This document shows, in pieces, positions 36,606 to 45,246 of a stretch of DNA of 64,000 nucleotides. Position 1 is the stretch's first letter, and each line of letters begins with the position of its first letter. Where the stretch lies: the NCBI GenBank assembly GCA_965223405.1, contig CBDCWO010000006.1, positions 1,426,001 through 1,490,000 on the forward strand, in the 5' to 3' direction. The translations under genes were made by a program, and so were the position numbers. Source of the stretch: CBDCWO01 sp965223405. GTDB taxonomy: Bacteria; Bacteroidota; Bacteroidia; Chitinophagales; Saprospiraceae. The notes beneath the pieces were generated by a model. The model did no database searches, was not told the origin of the DNA, and worked only from the letters and a program-made list of their open reading frames with translations.

Positions 36606-37343
36606 ATGACCATGATATCAGACCATGAACCAGAATACGATCTGACCATCCTTATCCCAGTCTTTAACGAAGAGGAAAACCTGAAGCGTGTTAATAATGT
36701 GATGCAGGAATATCTAAAAAGGGCTATGGTTAAAGCTAGAGTCTTGTTTATCAATGACGGCTCCACCGATCGAAGTCTGGAAATGATCCGCCGGATGGCT
36801 GCGAGTATTCCGGAGTTTGGATTTATTAGCCTGGAGCAAAACTCAGGGCTTAGTGCTGCTTTAAAAGCGGGCATTGATCATGTAGAAACCAGACTCACCG
36901 GATATATCGATGCGGATTTGCAAACCACCCCAGAAGACTTCAATTTGTTGTTGGAATATGCAGACCAATACGAAATGGTATTAGGGATTCGCTCCCAACG
37001 CAAAGACAGCATCATCAAGCTTTTTTCCTCAAAATTTGCCAATGGTTATCGAAAACTCTTTACTCGTGATGGGGTAACTGACACCGGATGCCCATTAAAA
37101 ATTGTCCATTCGGATTTCGCCAAGCGCATTCCTTTTTTCAAAGGCATGCATCGGTTTTTGCCTGCGTTGATCCAATTGCAGGGAGGACATATCAAAGAAG
37201 TTCCGGTCCGCCATTTCCCCAGAGTAGCCGGCAAAGCCAAATACCACATGTACAACCGCATCATCGGCCCTTTCTTTGACTGTTGGGCGTTCGTATGGAT
37301 GCGCCGGAAATACATTCGCTACCAGATTGCTGAACAAGGATGA
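36606..37343 (+). CDS. GT2 glycosyltransferase, dolichyl/undecaprenyl-phosphate sugar type
   Basis: 245 residues, a single GT-A domain: LTILIPVFNEEENL at the start, FINDGSTD for nucleotide binding and YIDADLQTTPED as the DxD block. The GVTDTGCPLK and FKGMHRFLPAL regions are typical of polyprenol-phosphate sugar transferases such as DPM1 and ArnC, which load a sugar onto a lipid phosphate on the cytoplasmic side. It has no C-terminal membrane helices. The next two genes overlap or follow closely and encode a LAB_N protein and an ArnT/PMT-like enzyme that could use the product. Confidence 0.88.
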   Translation: MTMISDHEPEYDLTILIPVFNEEENLKRVNNVMQEYLKRAMVKARVLFINDGSTDRSLEMIRRMAASIPEFGFISLEQNSGLSAALKAGIDHVETRLTGYIDADLQTTPEDFNLLLEYADQYEMVLGIRSQRKDSIIKLFSSKFANGYRKLFTRDGVTDTGCPLKIVHSDFAKRIPFFKGMHRFLPALIQLQGGHIKEVPVRHFPRVAGKAKYHMYNRIIGPFFDCWAFVWMRRKYIRYQIAEQG

Positions 37344-37954
37344 GGGATATATTGATATACTCCATTGGTTTTGGAGCCCAACTTATGTTTACAAGCCGGA
37401 CTTTTATCCAATGGATTGCATCGGAGAAGCAGAGAAAAGTGGTCAATCCCACCATTTTTTGGCAGCTGAGTTTGCTCGGTGCATGCTTGATGATCGTATA
37501 TGGCATTATGAGAAAGGATGCACCAATTATATTCGGACAGGTGCTAACCTATGGTATTTATGTGCGAAATATCCAATTGAAAAATAAATGGGACTCCATA
37601 CCAAGGTTTAGTAAGTTACTCATCTGGGGTATTCCCATTGCCGGTATTTTATTCCTGATCTTCAATTATGAGCAATTCATAGACCAAATTGTCATTAATG
37701 AAGATATCCCATTTGCAACCAGCATCCTGGGATTTGGTGCTCAAGTTTTGTTTACTTCACGATTCGTTTATCAGTGGATCTATTCTGAAAAACGTGGGTT
37801 CTCGCACTTACCTGCTGCATTTTGGATGATCAGTATCGCCGGATCTTCCCTGATATTGTGGTATGGAATATTACGTGTCGATCCGGTATTGATACTGGGA
37901 CACTGCACCGGTTTGATCGTCTATATCCGTAATTTATACTTGGGGTATAATTAA
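37340..37954 (+). CDS. Tandem LAB_N membrane protein
   Basis: 204 residues, about six helices. The same ~70-residue unit occurs twice: GFGAQLMFTSRTFIQWI…YGIYVRN (about 5-72) and GFGAQVLFTSRFVYQWI…IVYIRN (about 125-195). Each matches LAB_N, the domain at the N-terminus of some lipid A disaccharide synthases and also found alone. It overlaps the GT2 gene by 4 nt. A role in flipping or presenting a lipid-linked sugar between the two transferases is plausible but unproven. Confidence 0.88.
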   Translation: MRDILIYSIGFGAQLMFTSRTFIQWIASEKQRKVVNPTIFWQLSLLGACLMIVYGIMRKDAPIIFGQVLTYGIYVRNIQLKNKWDSIPRFSKLLIWGIPIAGILFLIFNYEQFIDQIVINEDIPFATSILGFGAQVLFTSRFVYQWIYSEKRGFSHLPAAFWMISIAGSSLILWYGILRVDPVLILGHCTGLIVYIRNLYLGYN

Positions 37955-37998
37955 AAAAATCTATTTTTGGCAATCTTTAAAAAATTCAGTTTTCATAA

Positions 37999-39645
37999 TT
38001 GTTATCCCAGCATAAACATAGAGATCTCATCATTATAGGTATCGTAACTGCCTGTATCTTTCTGCCCTATCTGGACCTGTTTGTTGTCAATATTATGGAG
38101 GCCCGCAATTTTACCACAGCTCGTGAAATGGTGGAGTTGAACCATTGGTTATTACCGACGATGAATGGTGAACCGAGATATGAAAAACCGCCCCTGCCCA
38201 CCTGGTTGACCGCATTGGCCTATTATTTCGGTGGGGACCGGATTTTTTTCTTGCGGCTTCCGGCAGCACTGATTGCCATGGTGATGGTATTTTTTCAATA
38301 TTTTTTCAGTCGCACCCTTACCGGAGACCATCGCCAGGCTTTGATAAACAGCTTGATTCTGGCGACATCGTTTTATATCGTTTACCTGGGACGCACCGGT
38401 ACCTGGGATATCTTTTGCCATAGCTTCATGCTGGGAGCTATATATTGTCTTTTCAGGGCTTTCCACCAGGACTCCGGCTATCATAAATATTTTATCTGGT
38501 CAGGAATATGGATGGGGCTTTCGTACCTCAGCAAAGGCCCGATTTCATTTTATGCGCTACTCTTACCTTTTTTGCTGGCTCATATCATTGCTTATGGAAA
38601 AACTGAAATGCGCGGCCGTTGGAAGTCCGTGATCATGATGGTCCTCCTCTTTGTGGTACTCAGTTTTTGGTGGATGCTGTATATTTATTTAGTTGATGCT
38701 GATACCGGCACGGAAGTACTCAAAAAAGAAACCACAGCTTGGCTTACCCGACATACCCGGCCATTCTGGCACTATTGGAGCTTTCCGGTTCAATCCGGGA
38801 TCTGGACTACCTTGCTGGTAAGCGGACTAATGTATCGCTACTGCCTGAAACGACTTGCGCTCACCAAAGAATATAAACTGGCCTTTTGGTGGACCGTCTT
38901 ATCCGTAGTATTATTATCCTTATTTCCTGAAAAAAAAGAAAGATACTTAATGCCGGTATTGATACCGGGAAGTTTATGCATTGGTTTTTACGTTCGGCTG
39001 CTGATTCGACATTTTCATCTGCGCAAACATGCTCCTCTGGCTGTTTCGATACCCGCAATAATTAACTTTGGTATCCCTATCCTGCTCTGCCTGACCATTC
39101 CAGTAATATATTATCTGTTGGTATATAGTGTTTATGATATCTCTCTTGCCCAATTACTTTTGACCTCGGTATTGTTTTGGGGGCTGGCACTCTATATGAT
39201 ACGACAACTTTATCTGCGTCAAGTATACCGGCTAACCTATGCGGTGGTAAGCATCATCGTCGTTTCCATATTGTTTATGACTCCCACAGTCAATTATTTC
39301 TTTAACTCCAATCCCGAGCGCCATGAATTTAGCATGCTTAAGTCAGAACCATCCTATGCAAATATGAATTTTTATGCTTCCGAAGCATTACGTCCGGAAT
39401 TGATGTGGGAAATAGGGCGGATCGTAAAACCGTGGGCTGATTACCCGGCCATTCCACAAACTGCTACCTTTGGACTGTTTACCGAATCGCCGATCGAAAA
39501 TACTTTGCCCTCGGAAGTGCTATCGAAATTTAACTATCGACTGGAAGATGTATTTGACATCAATTATTTACCACCTGCTTCCAAAAAATACCGGTCCCAC
39601 TTCAAGCGACATTTTTATATCGTTTCTCCGCTTGCAGAAAATTGA
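37999..39645 (+). CDS. ArnT/PMT-family (GT39/GT83-like) membrane glycosyltransferase
   Basis: 548 residues with about 11-13 helices. The N-terminal loop NIMEARNFTTAREMVE and then NGEPRYEKPPLPTWL contains the acidic and RYEKPP motifs of ArnT-type enzymes, which move a sugar from a polyprenyl phosphate to lipid A or another envelope acceptor on the periplasmic side. The TTG start at 37999 is the best available but not certain. Its 3' end overlaps the convergent epimerase gene by 31 nt. Confidence 0.88.
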   Translation: MLSQHKHRDLIIIGIVTACIFLPYLDLFVVNIMEARNFTTAREMVELNHWLLPTMNGEPRYEKPPLPTWLTALAYYFGGDRIFFLRLPAALIAMVMVFFQYFFSRTLTGDHRQALINSLILATSFYIVYLGRTGTWDIFCHSFMLGAIYCLFRAFHQDSGYHKYFIWSGIWMGLSYLSKGPISFYALLLPFLLAHIIAYGKTEMRGRWKSVIMMVLLFVVLSFWWMLYIYLVDADTGTEVLKKETTAWLTRHTRPFWHYWSFPVQSGIWTTLLVSGLMYRYCLKRLALTKEYKLAFWWTVLSVVLLSLFPEKKERYLMPVLIPGSLCIGFYVRLLIRHFHLRKHAPLAVSIPAIINFGIPILLCLTIPVIYYLLVYSVYDISLAQLLLTSVLFWGLALYMIRQLYLRQVYRLTYAVVSIIVVSILFMTPTVNYFFNSNPERHEFSMLKSEPSYANMNFYASEALRPELMWEIGRIVKPWADYPAIPQTATFGLFTESPIENTLPSEVLSKFNYRLEDVFDINYLPPASKKYRSHFKRHFYIVSPLAEN

Positions 39646-40592
39646 TCATACCAGTCGACAAATGCCTGGATCCCGAAATCCAGGGAGGTTATTTCCGCAA
39701 ACCCTAATAACTGCTCGGCCTTCTCCAGGTTGGCATAAGTAATCGGGACATCTCCGGGTTGCTCCTCCAATTGGTGAATGATTGCCCGGCAGTTCAATTT
39801 ACTTTCAATCAGTCGGATCAGATCGATCAGTTTGACTGGATTTCGACTCCCGATATTGATTATTTCATACAATGGACCCTGCAAGTTGATGCTCCCTATT
39901 ATTCCATCCAGTACTTCATCTATGTACGTATAATCACGCCTGGTGTTGCCATCACCATACATGGTCAGTGGCTCTCCTTCCAGGATTGTGCGTGTAAATT
40001 TATGGATAGCCAGATCTGGTCTTTGCCGGGGTCCATATACCGTAAAAAAACGCAGGGCGATAAAACGGATACCACATAAATGGGTATAGGAGCGACCCAA
40101 GGCCTCTCCACCGATTTTGCTACTGGCATACGGGCTGATCGGTTGGAGATCCAGGTCATCCTCTTTCCAGGGTATATTTTCATTCAATCCGTATACACTA
40201 CTGGAAGAAGCATAAATAAACTGTAGAATTTGATATTCCCGGGCGATCTCCAGCATGTTTAAGGTTCCCTGCACATTGACTTTTAAATAGGAAGCCGGAT
40301 CCATGATCGATCCTCTCACTCCCGCTTTGGCGGCCAGATGGACCAAAATATCTATGCCTGAAAAATCAATTTCGCTTAGAGCCCGGGTATCCGTGATATC
40401 CACTTCATGAAATATAAATCCGGATTGAGATCGGGCCCATCGTAAATTATGCTCCTTGATTTTTCGGGAATAAAATGGATCGAAATTATCTATTCCAACG
40501 ACCTGATATCCCATTTTAAGTAGCCTTTCAACCACATGACTACCGATAAATCCGGCGCAACCGGTGACCAACACTTTTTTATGCTTGCCCAT
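39615..40592 (-). CDS. NAD-dependent nucleotide-sugar epimerase, UDP-glucuronate 4-epimerase-like
   Basis: 325 residues of the extended SDR class. The NAD loop is VTGCAGFIGSHV, the catalytic set is SSSVYG and YASSK, and the C-terminal part has GNTRRDYTYIDE, common in UDP-glucuronate and UDP-galacturonate epimerases. It probably supplies a nucleotide sugar for the envelope module encoded next to it. Its start overlaps the stop region of the membrane protein gene upstream by 14 nt. Confidence 0.88.
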   Translation of the reverse strand: MGKHKKVLVTGCAGFIGSHVVERLLKMGYQVVGIDNFDPFYSRKIKEHNLRWARSQSGFIFHEVDITDTRALSEIDFSGIDILVHLAAKAGVRGSIMDPASYLKVNVQGTLNMLEIAREYQILQFIYASSSSVYGLNENIPWKEDDLDLQPISPYASSKIGGEALGRSYTHLCGIRFIALRFFTVYGPRQRPDLAIHKFTRTILEGEPLTMYGDGNTRRDYTYIDEVLDGIIGSINLQGPLYEIINIGSRNPVKLIDLIRLIESKLNCRAIIHQLEEQPGDVPITYANLEKAEQLLGFAEITSLDFGIQAFVDWYDQFSASGETI

Positions 40593-41277
40593 CCAATTGC
40601 ATATTTTTACTATATATCGATCTCTTATTCCAGGGATACAATAGGACTACAAACAGCACCATGACAAAGGCAAATTCAAAAACTTCCCATTTTCGTGAAT
40701 CGTCCATCGCGAGGACCAGGCCGGTGGAGATTAGCATCAGCAATGATTGATATAGGGTGGGAATTGGAATTCCCCAAAGGTTAACCAAATATTTAAAACG
40801 TGGAAATCGATTATACAAAGGCTTAATAAGTAGAAAATATATAATCGCTCCCAGTCCCAACAAGTTAGTGAAAATCAGGCGGTTCAATTTGACCCCTTTG
40901 ATTTCAAGATTATGAAGGTTGGTTTCTCCCTGTAAATTTTTATCCATAAAAAACTCACCGGATTCGATGTCGAATATTCTTTGCCCCCAGGATAATTCCT
41001 CACCGGCCCCGAACAAAAAGCCAATCGCTAGGAACAAAGTAATTAACTTCCAGATGTTTCCCTTCCCTTTTCCCCATTTAAACAGGCGGTAAAAACTTAT
41101 AAACGAGCAGGTAAGTAACACGACGACTGTAAGGTTTTCTATCCATCCATCTTCCATAACCATACGTTCGTAGACATATTCAGAAGTATATGAAAGTATT
41201 AATCCTACCAGCAACAGGATGAGCAAGAAGATAAATAATAATCTTTCGAAAGGTTTAATGGTTTGTTTTTGATCCAT
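40579..41277 (-). CDS. Polytopic membrane protein of unknown function
   Basis: 232 residues with about six membrane helices. A conserved-looking central loop contains GAGEELSWGQRIF and GETNLHNLEI, a combination seen in uncharacterised membrane proteins near sugar genes. The acidic GEE and the His of LHNL could form an active site, but this is a guess. It overlaps the epimerase gene by 14 nt and is probably co-transcribed with it. Confidence 0.75.
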   Translation of the reverse strand: MDQKQTIKPFERLLFIFLLILLLVGLILSYTSEYVYERMVMEDGWIENLTVVVLLTCSFISFYRLFKWGKGKGNIWKLITLFLAIGFLFGAGEELSWGQRIFDIESGEFFMDKNLQGETNLHNLEIKGVKLNRLIFTNLLGLGAIIYFLLIKPLYNRFPRFKYLVNLWGIPIPTLYQSLLMLISTGLVLAMDDSRKWEVFEFAFVMVLFVVLLYPWNKRSIYSKNMQLDGQA

Positions 41278-41454
41278 CAGGTTCTATTGAGCACAATATT
41301 ACAGACAAAATATGAAATGACTAAGGTAATTGACCGTGGATTGTTACCATGCAGGACACGAATTAACACAAATTGCACGAAGAAATTCCGGATCCGAGGT
41401 CCACGATGGCTGTACTGAAAGTATCGCTCCCATGGAGCTCATACAAAAATAAAC

Positions 41455-41515
41455 TATTCAACCAGGGTTTCACTACCCTGGCAACATTGTGTCGTCCCTA
41501 GTGGTACTGTGGTCT
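41455..41515. repeat. REP-like hairpin repeat
   Basis: CCAGGGT-TTCACT-ACCCTGG (41462-41481) is a perfect 7-bp hairpin, followed by GTCGTCCCTAGTGGTACT, a decayed second hairpin. I recall this combination as a dispersed intergenic repeat in Bacteroidota genomes; copy number here is unknown. Confidence 0.55.
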
Positions 41516-41565
41516 TTTAAGAACCTGAACTGAAAGCTAGACAAGATTACACTAGTACTTCAAAA

Positions 41566-41611
41566 TTGTCCAATTCTGTCCAAAACTGCCCAACTTTGTC
41601 CAATTCTGTCC
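41566..41611. repeat. Direct repeat of a 16-bp unit
   Basis: TTGTCCAATTCTGTCC occurs at 41566-41581 and again at 41596-41611, a 30-nt period, with a related string between them. Confidence 0.75.
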
Positions 41612-41688
41612 TGTGATATTTCATAAGGATGCAAGACCTTTGTAAAAGATATTATTTAAATTTTTTCAGAACAGAAAACATTCAAATC

Positions 41689-43020
41689 ATGAGAACTCCA
41701 CATCAATATTTACTCTATGCGCTTACCCTGATATTTGTACTTACACTTTTGCCAAGTTGCCAAAAAGAGGAATTACTCAAGGATGAATTTACCATCTCAG
41801 AGTTCAGAAATTGGTTTGAAACCACCCATAATTCCCCTCCTTCACACCAGATTGATGCACCCTGTGTGACTATATTTAGTTCACCTGATAAAAAGATACT
41901 GTGGGATAAAGCTAAAAAACGCCAGGTAGATGGAATAAAGATCGTGGAAGTGCCCGTAATCTTTCCTGCGCAATATGATCTGCTTGATAAAAATCCTAAT
42001 GGTAAAATTAAAGAAGATTTTCTCAGTATAACTTATTTGATTATTGAGGAAAATGCAACAGTAAAACAAAGTAAATTAATGACCATTATCCCGGCGGATG
42101 AATTGATCAATCGCAACAAGTATATCCGGGGTAAAAACGGATATAAAAAACTACAAAAAGAATTCTCCGGTAAGACGATATTTCATGAATGGGACGGAAC
42201 ATTTGCCGGAGGAACAATCTATGAAGACGGTAAAACAATCGGCTGGATAAATAGTGAACAGGTAGAGTGTGGTTACACCAAATTGAAAGACAATGCCCTT
42301 GAATCCCGATATATTTGTTATACAGAATCCATAGATGTATGGGGAAGAACCTGTATCGATTGGTATATAAATGGTCAATACGTGGATACCCAATGTGATC
42401 CCTGGGAAATCGAAGAAACCATATATTATGAAGTTTGCTATGAAGATGGATCTGGTCCCAATGATGGAGGAGGTGGTGATGGGGGAGATCCAGATGTAAA
42501 TTGGCTTAATAACAATAATACCTTGTTTTCCGGCGAAGAATACCAATGGTTGCTTGCAAATCCCTGGGCCATCCAATATTTTATGGATGAAAATCAAGAT
42601 CCGGATCGCCCTGATTTAGGAAGAATTGGTAATTTTATAAGAGATAATTCTAAGCTAAATACGGATTTTGAGAAATATTGTTTCGAACGATGGTGGTTAG
42701 GTTGGGGAAATTTAAGACTAAGTTATTCTTTATTTGCTGACATAGTTAATAATGCAGTAATCTCATGGGATAATCCAACACAACTATATTCTTATATTAA
42801 ATTTCCAGCAAGTGTTTATGAAAATGAAAATTATAACTATGCTTTAGGTGCTTTTACAATCCATACTGACCTTTTTTATAATATAACTGGTTTAAATGAC
42901 CATTACAATTTTGATTGGCAAAGCTGGGGTAACCGAGACTTTGAAGCGGAATTGGCTACAAGAGGAGTATCGATATTTACTCCAAGTACTGCCAAAGATT
43001 ATTACATTAATTATCCTTAG
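41689..43020 (+). CDS. Exported lipoprotein with distinct C-terminal domain (toxin-like layout)
   Basis: 443 residues from the ATG at 41689; an upstream ATG at 41629 would put 20 residues before the signal peptide. The lipobox is LLPSC (Cys near residue 25). The N-terminal ~250 residues are followed by a flexible Gly/Asp linker (GGGGDGGDPD, about 264-275) and a C-terminal domain of about 170 residues rich in Trp, Tyr, Asn and Asp, ending in DHYNFDWQSWGNR and TAKDYYINYP. The N-terminal part has several Cys and reads like an extracytoplasmic domain. I do not recognise either domain. A modular lipoprotein with a separate C-terminal domain, followed 3 nt later by a small membrane-anchored protein, is the usual layout of a toxin with its immunity protein. 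Confidence 0.6.
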   Translation: MRTPHQYLLYALTLIFVLTLLPSCQKEELLKDEFTISEFRNWFETTHNSPPSHQIDAPCVTIFSSPDKKILWDKAKKRQVDGIKIVEVPVIFPAQYDLLDKNPNGKIKEDFLSITYLIIEENATVKQSKLMTIIPADELINRNKYIRGKNGYKKLQKEFSGKTIFHEWDGTFAGGTIYEDGKTIGWINSEQVECGYTKLKDNALESRYICYTESIDVWGRTCIDWYINGQYVDTQCDPWEIEETIYYEVCYEDGSGPNDGGGGDGGDPDVNWLNNNNTLFSGEEYQWLLANPWAIQYFMDENQDPDRPDLGRIGNFIRDNSKLNTDFEKYCFERWWLGWGNLRLSYSLFADIVNNAVISWDNPTQLYSYIKFPASVYENENYNYALGAFTIHTDLFYNITGLNDHYNFDWQSWGNRDFEAELATRGVSIFTPSTAKDYYINYP

Positions 43021-43023
43021 CCA

Positions 43024-43431
43024 ATGTGTCGAAAAATAGTCAAGATTACCTCATTAATTATTTTGTGCATTCTGCTAGCAATTTATATCAGATTCTGGAG
43101 AGAAATGCCACCATTCAGTACCCAAAAAACGATAAATTATTTGACCGGTTGCCATATTTCCTGGTTTACACCCAGGGAAAAAACAAAAGGATTTCTTGGA
43201 GATGAAATTCTACTTCTTGATCAGGAAAACTTTGACCATTTAGTAAACTGTGTTCCCTTTGACACTCTGAAGTACACCAGGTTAACCGTGTCGGATGAAG
43301 AAGATAAAATATTGAATTGGAATAATGATAATCAAAAGATAATTTTACGATACGATACCAAATGGGGAACAATCTACATAAATACAAAGGATAGAAAGTT
43401 ACTATACCGGATACATCCGATTATAGATTGA
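43024..43431 (+). CDS. Small membrane-anchored protein, possible immunity protein
   Basis: 135 residues. One N-terminal helix (about 8-24) followed by a ~105-residue soluble domain with two Cys (TGCHISW and VNCVPF). It starts 3 nt after the preceding lipoprotein and so is co-translated. The soluble domain would face the periplasm. I do not recognise the family. Size, topology and position fit an immunity protein for the upstream gene product, but that is inferred from layout alone. Confidence 0.6.
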   Translation: MCRKIVKITSLIILCILLAIYIRFWREMPPFSTQKTINYLTGCHISWFTPREKTKGFLGDEILLLDQENFDHLVNCVPFDTLKYTRLTVSDEEDKILNWNNDNQKIILRYDTKWGTIYINTKDRKLLYRIHPIID

Positions 43432-43683
43432 GGTATAGGTAAAACTTACATTGCAAAAGTGGATAAAACCCAATGCCACGCTTTTTTAGCGAATCAGTTG
43501 TATAGAATGAATTTTACATATCATATATGAATTTTAAGGACTAAATTAGATTTGGAATTCTAAGTTCATAATTAACCCTTTGATTCTGGATTTTTACTTT
43601 GATGATTTTCTTTCATAATCAATCAACCAAGGTTTCGAAGCATTAAAATCAATCAATAGCAATAGTTGATTAAATATCCATAC

Positions 43684-44134
43684 CATGATTAGACAAATTG
43701 GTATTTCCCTTCATTTCCCTTTTATTGTTATTGACATATGGTTCTGAGAGACCATTTGTAACCTCCGGAAATCAATCTGTTGCCATTATCAAGTTTAAAA
43801 ATTGGACTGGTATTGATCTCATATCGGAAAATATTGAAATCAGAGAGAACATTGAAAATGTAGGTCCATTTGGTGCGGATTCCTATACCAAATATGAAAT
43901 TATTACAGATAGTACTGATTTGTATTTATTGGTAGCCAAAATAAAAACTACACAAAGCGTCAAAAATTCTCCTGACATGACTCCGAAATTGAATTAAAAC
44001 AAGGGATAAATCATTATTGGCTGGAAACTGATTCGACCTTTCAATATAGATATCTTAAAAACTCTAAAAAATGTTCCAGGCAGTTGACCATCTTCAAAAA
44101 GGGAGTTATCCTTTTATATGAACCCTGCATATAG
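43684..44134 (+). pseudogene. Frameshifted small exported protein gene
   Basis: The ATG at 43684 opens a frame (MIRQIGISLHFPF) that stops early, while the frame from about 43698 continues with a hydrophobic stretch and then a coherent sequence (SVAIIKFKNWTG… to about 43975). After that, a third frame carries on coherently (SEIELKQGINHYWLETDS, then a stretch ending LLYEPCI) to a TAG at 44132. Two frameshifts, near 43725 and 43977, would restore one protein of about 149 residues. Its size, hydrophobic start and closing TIF…LLY pattern resemble the 43024 product, so it may be a decayed paralogue. A sequencing error cannot be excluded. Confidence 0.5.
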
Positions 44135-44521
44135 TAAATCAAACACAAATATGGCTGATTGGGTCTTAGAAAAAGTATTGGGGGCCTTGCGGTGAATTGC
44201 CGAAGGAATAAAGTGGTGTTGGATTGAATTACGAACAAGTCTACTTGGGCAAAGTCTGATAAGGTGGGCAGGGAATTCAGAATTATCTGCAAAACTTCAG
44301 CATTCAAATTCCTTAATCCTTGTTACATGGAGAGGGGTACGCTGGCTATCATTCACCGTTTACGCCAAGTAAAAAAGAACACGATGTACATGAGATTGAG
44401 CACTTTTCCGATTAGTTGGCAAATACGTTGTGCGATGCTTCCGTCAGGGGGTCGGACAGGCTTCAAAGATTTAGAATCGTTGTTTAATAGTCTAATATAA
44501 TCTTGCGAATTCTATTTCCTA
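44135..44521. other. Intergenic DNA left of IS66
   Basis: About 390 bases. An open frame at 44264-44500 has no recognisable product; part of another frame looks coding (HSPFTPSKKEHDVHEIEHF) but is broken by stops, so a remnant of an older gene or mobile element is possible. Confidence 0.35.
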
Positions 44522-44606
44522 TGATCTATGTATGCACGCCACCAACCCCATCTAGTGAGTCTGGGTTCCCTGAACTACATTTGTAAGATAATCAAAAGTA
44601 GGAAAA

Positions 44607-44894
44607 ATGGGAATGAGCAAGGTACGTGATAAGATGAAAAAGTTGGTAATGGATTATCACAAAAGTGGAGAAAGCAGAGCCACGTTCAGCAAGGCACATG
44701 GTTTGAGCATAGCGAAGTTGAGTTATTGGGTAACATATTATAACAAAGAAAAAAAGGAAACGGGTAATTTTGTTCAATTAAGCCCCCCCAGAACAATGAC
44801 CCAAATACGAATACATCTTCCCAATGGAATAGAGATTGAATGTGGAGGGAGTATCCCTGAGGAGTTGATAGAAAAAATCATGAGTTATGCTTGA
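44607..44894 (+). CDS. tnpA: IS66 accessory protein TnpA
   Basis: 95 residues. A helix-turn-helix-like N-terminal part (HKSGESRATFSKAHGLSIAK) and a C-terminal beta-rich tail (IRIHLPNGIEIECGGS) match IS66 OrfA proteins, which are needed for transposition and probably bind DNA. It starts after AGGAAAA and overlaps tnpB by 8 nt. Confidence 0.9.
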   Translation: MGMSKVRDKMKKLVMDYHKSGESRATFSKAHGLSIAKLSYWVTYYNKEKKETGNFVQLSPPRTMTQIRIHLPNGIEIECGGSIPEELIEKIMSYA

Positions 44895-45228
44895 GAGTAG
44901 TCGACGATATTATCTATATGATAATCCTGTTGATATGCGCAAAGGATTCTGGGGTTTGGGCAAAATAGTAATGAGTCAAATGCACCACCGGGCAAAGAGT
45001 GGAGACGGATATGTATTTATCAACCGGCGGGGTAATTTACTAAAGTTATTACTGTGGGAAGGAGATGGATTCAGTATATATTACAAGCAGTTGGAGCGCG
45101 GTACATTTGAACATCCCAAGGATAAGTCATACCGGATAAGCTATGAGAAATTGCTATTGATATTGCGTGGAATAAATAGTGAAAAGATAGTAAAAAGAAA
45201 GCGTTATAATTTGGGAAAAACGGGATAG
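44887..45228 (+). CDS. tnpB: IS66 accessory protein TnpB
   Basis: 113 residues. YDNPVDMRKGFWGL, GYVFINRRGNLLKLLLWEGDG and YKQLERGTFEHP are the conserved blocks of IS66 Orf2. It assists the transposase; its biochemical role is not known. Full length, no frameshift. Confidence 0.95.
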   Translation: MLESSRRYYLYDNPVDMRKGFWGLGKIVMSQMHHRAKSGDGYVFINRRGNLLKLLLWEGDGFSIYYKQLERGTFEHPKDKSYRISYEKLLLILRGINSEKIVKRKRYNLGKTG

Positions 45229-45246
45229 ATTATGTATTTTTAATAT

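Larger units (their letters stand above)
41278..41688. other. Repeat-rich intergenic region
   Basis: About 410 bases upstream of the exported lipoprotein gene. It contains two kinds of intergenic repeat listed separately and an ACACGAATTAACACAAATT string of the kind often found dispersed in Bacteroidota. No gene was found. Confidence 0.5.

Noticed and set aside
42880..43017. Colicin M-like catalytic end in the lipoprotein (a D-x-Y motif in NDHYNFDW)
   Set aside because: The similarity is limited to a few residues from memory, and the other catalytic residues could not be placed.
44264..44500. Open reading frame left of IS66
   Set aside because: No recognisable product, no ribosome binding site; another frame over the same stretch looks like a broken older gene.
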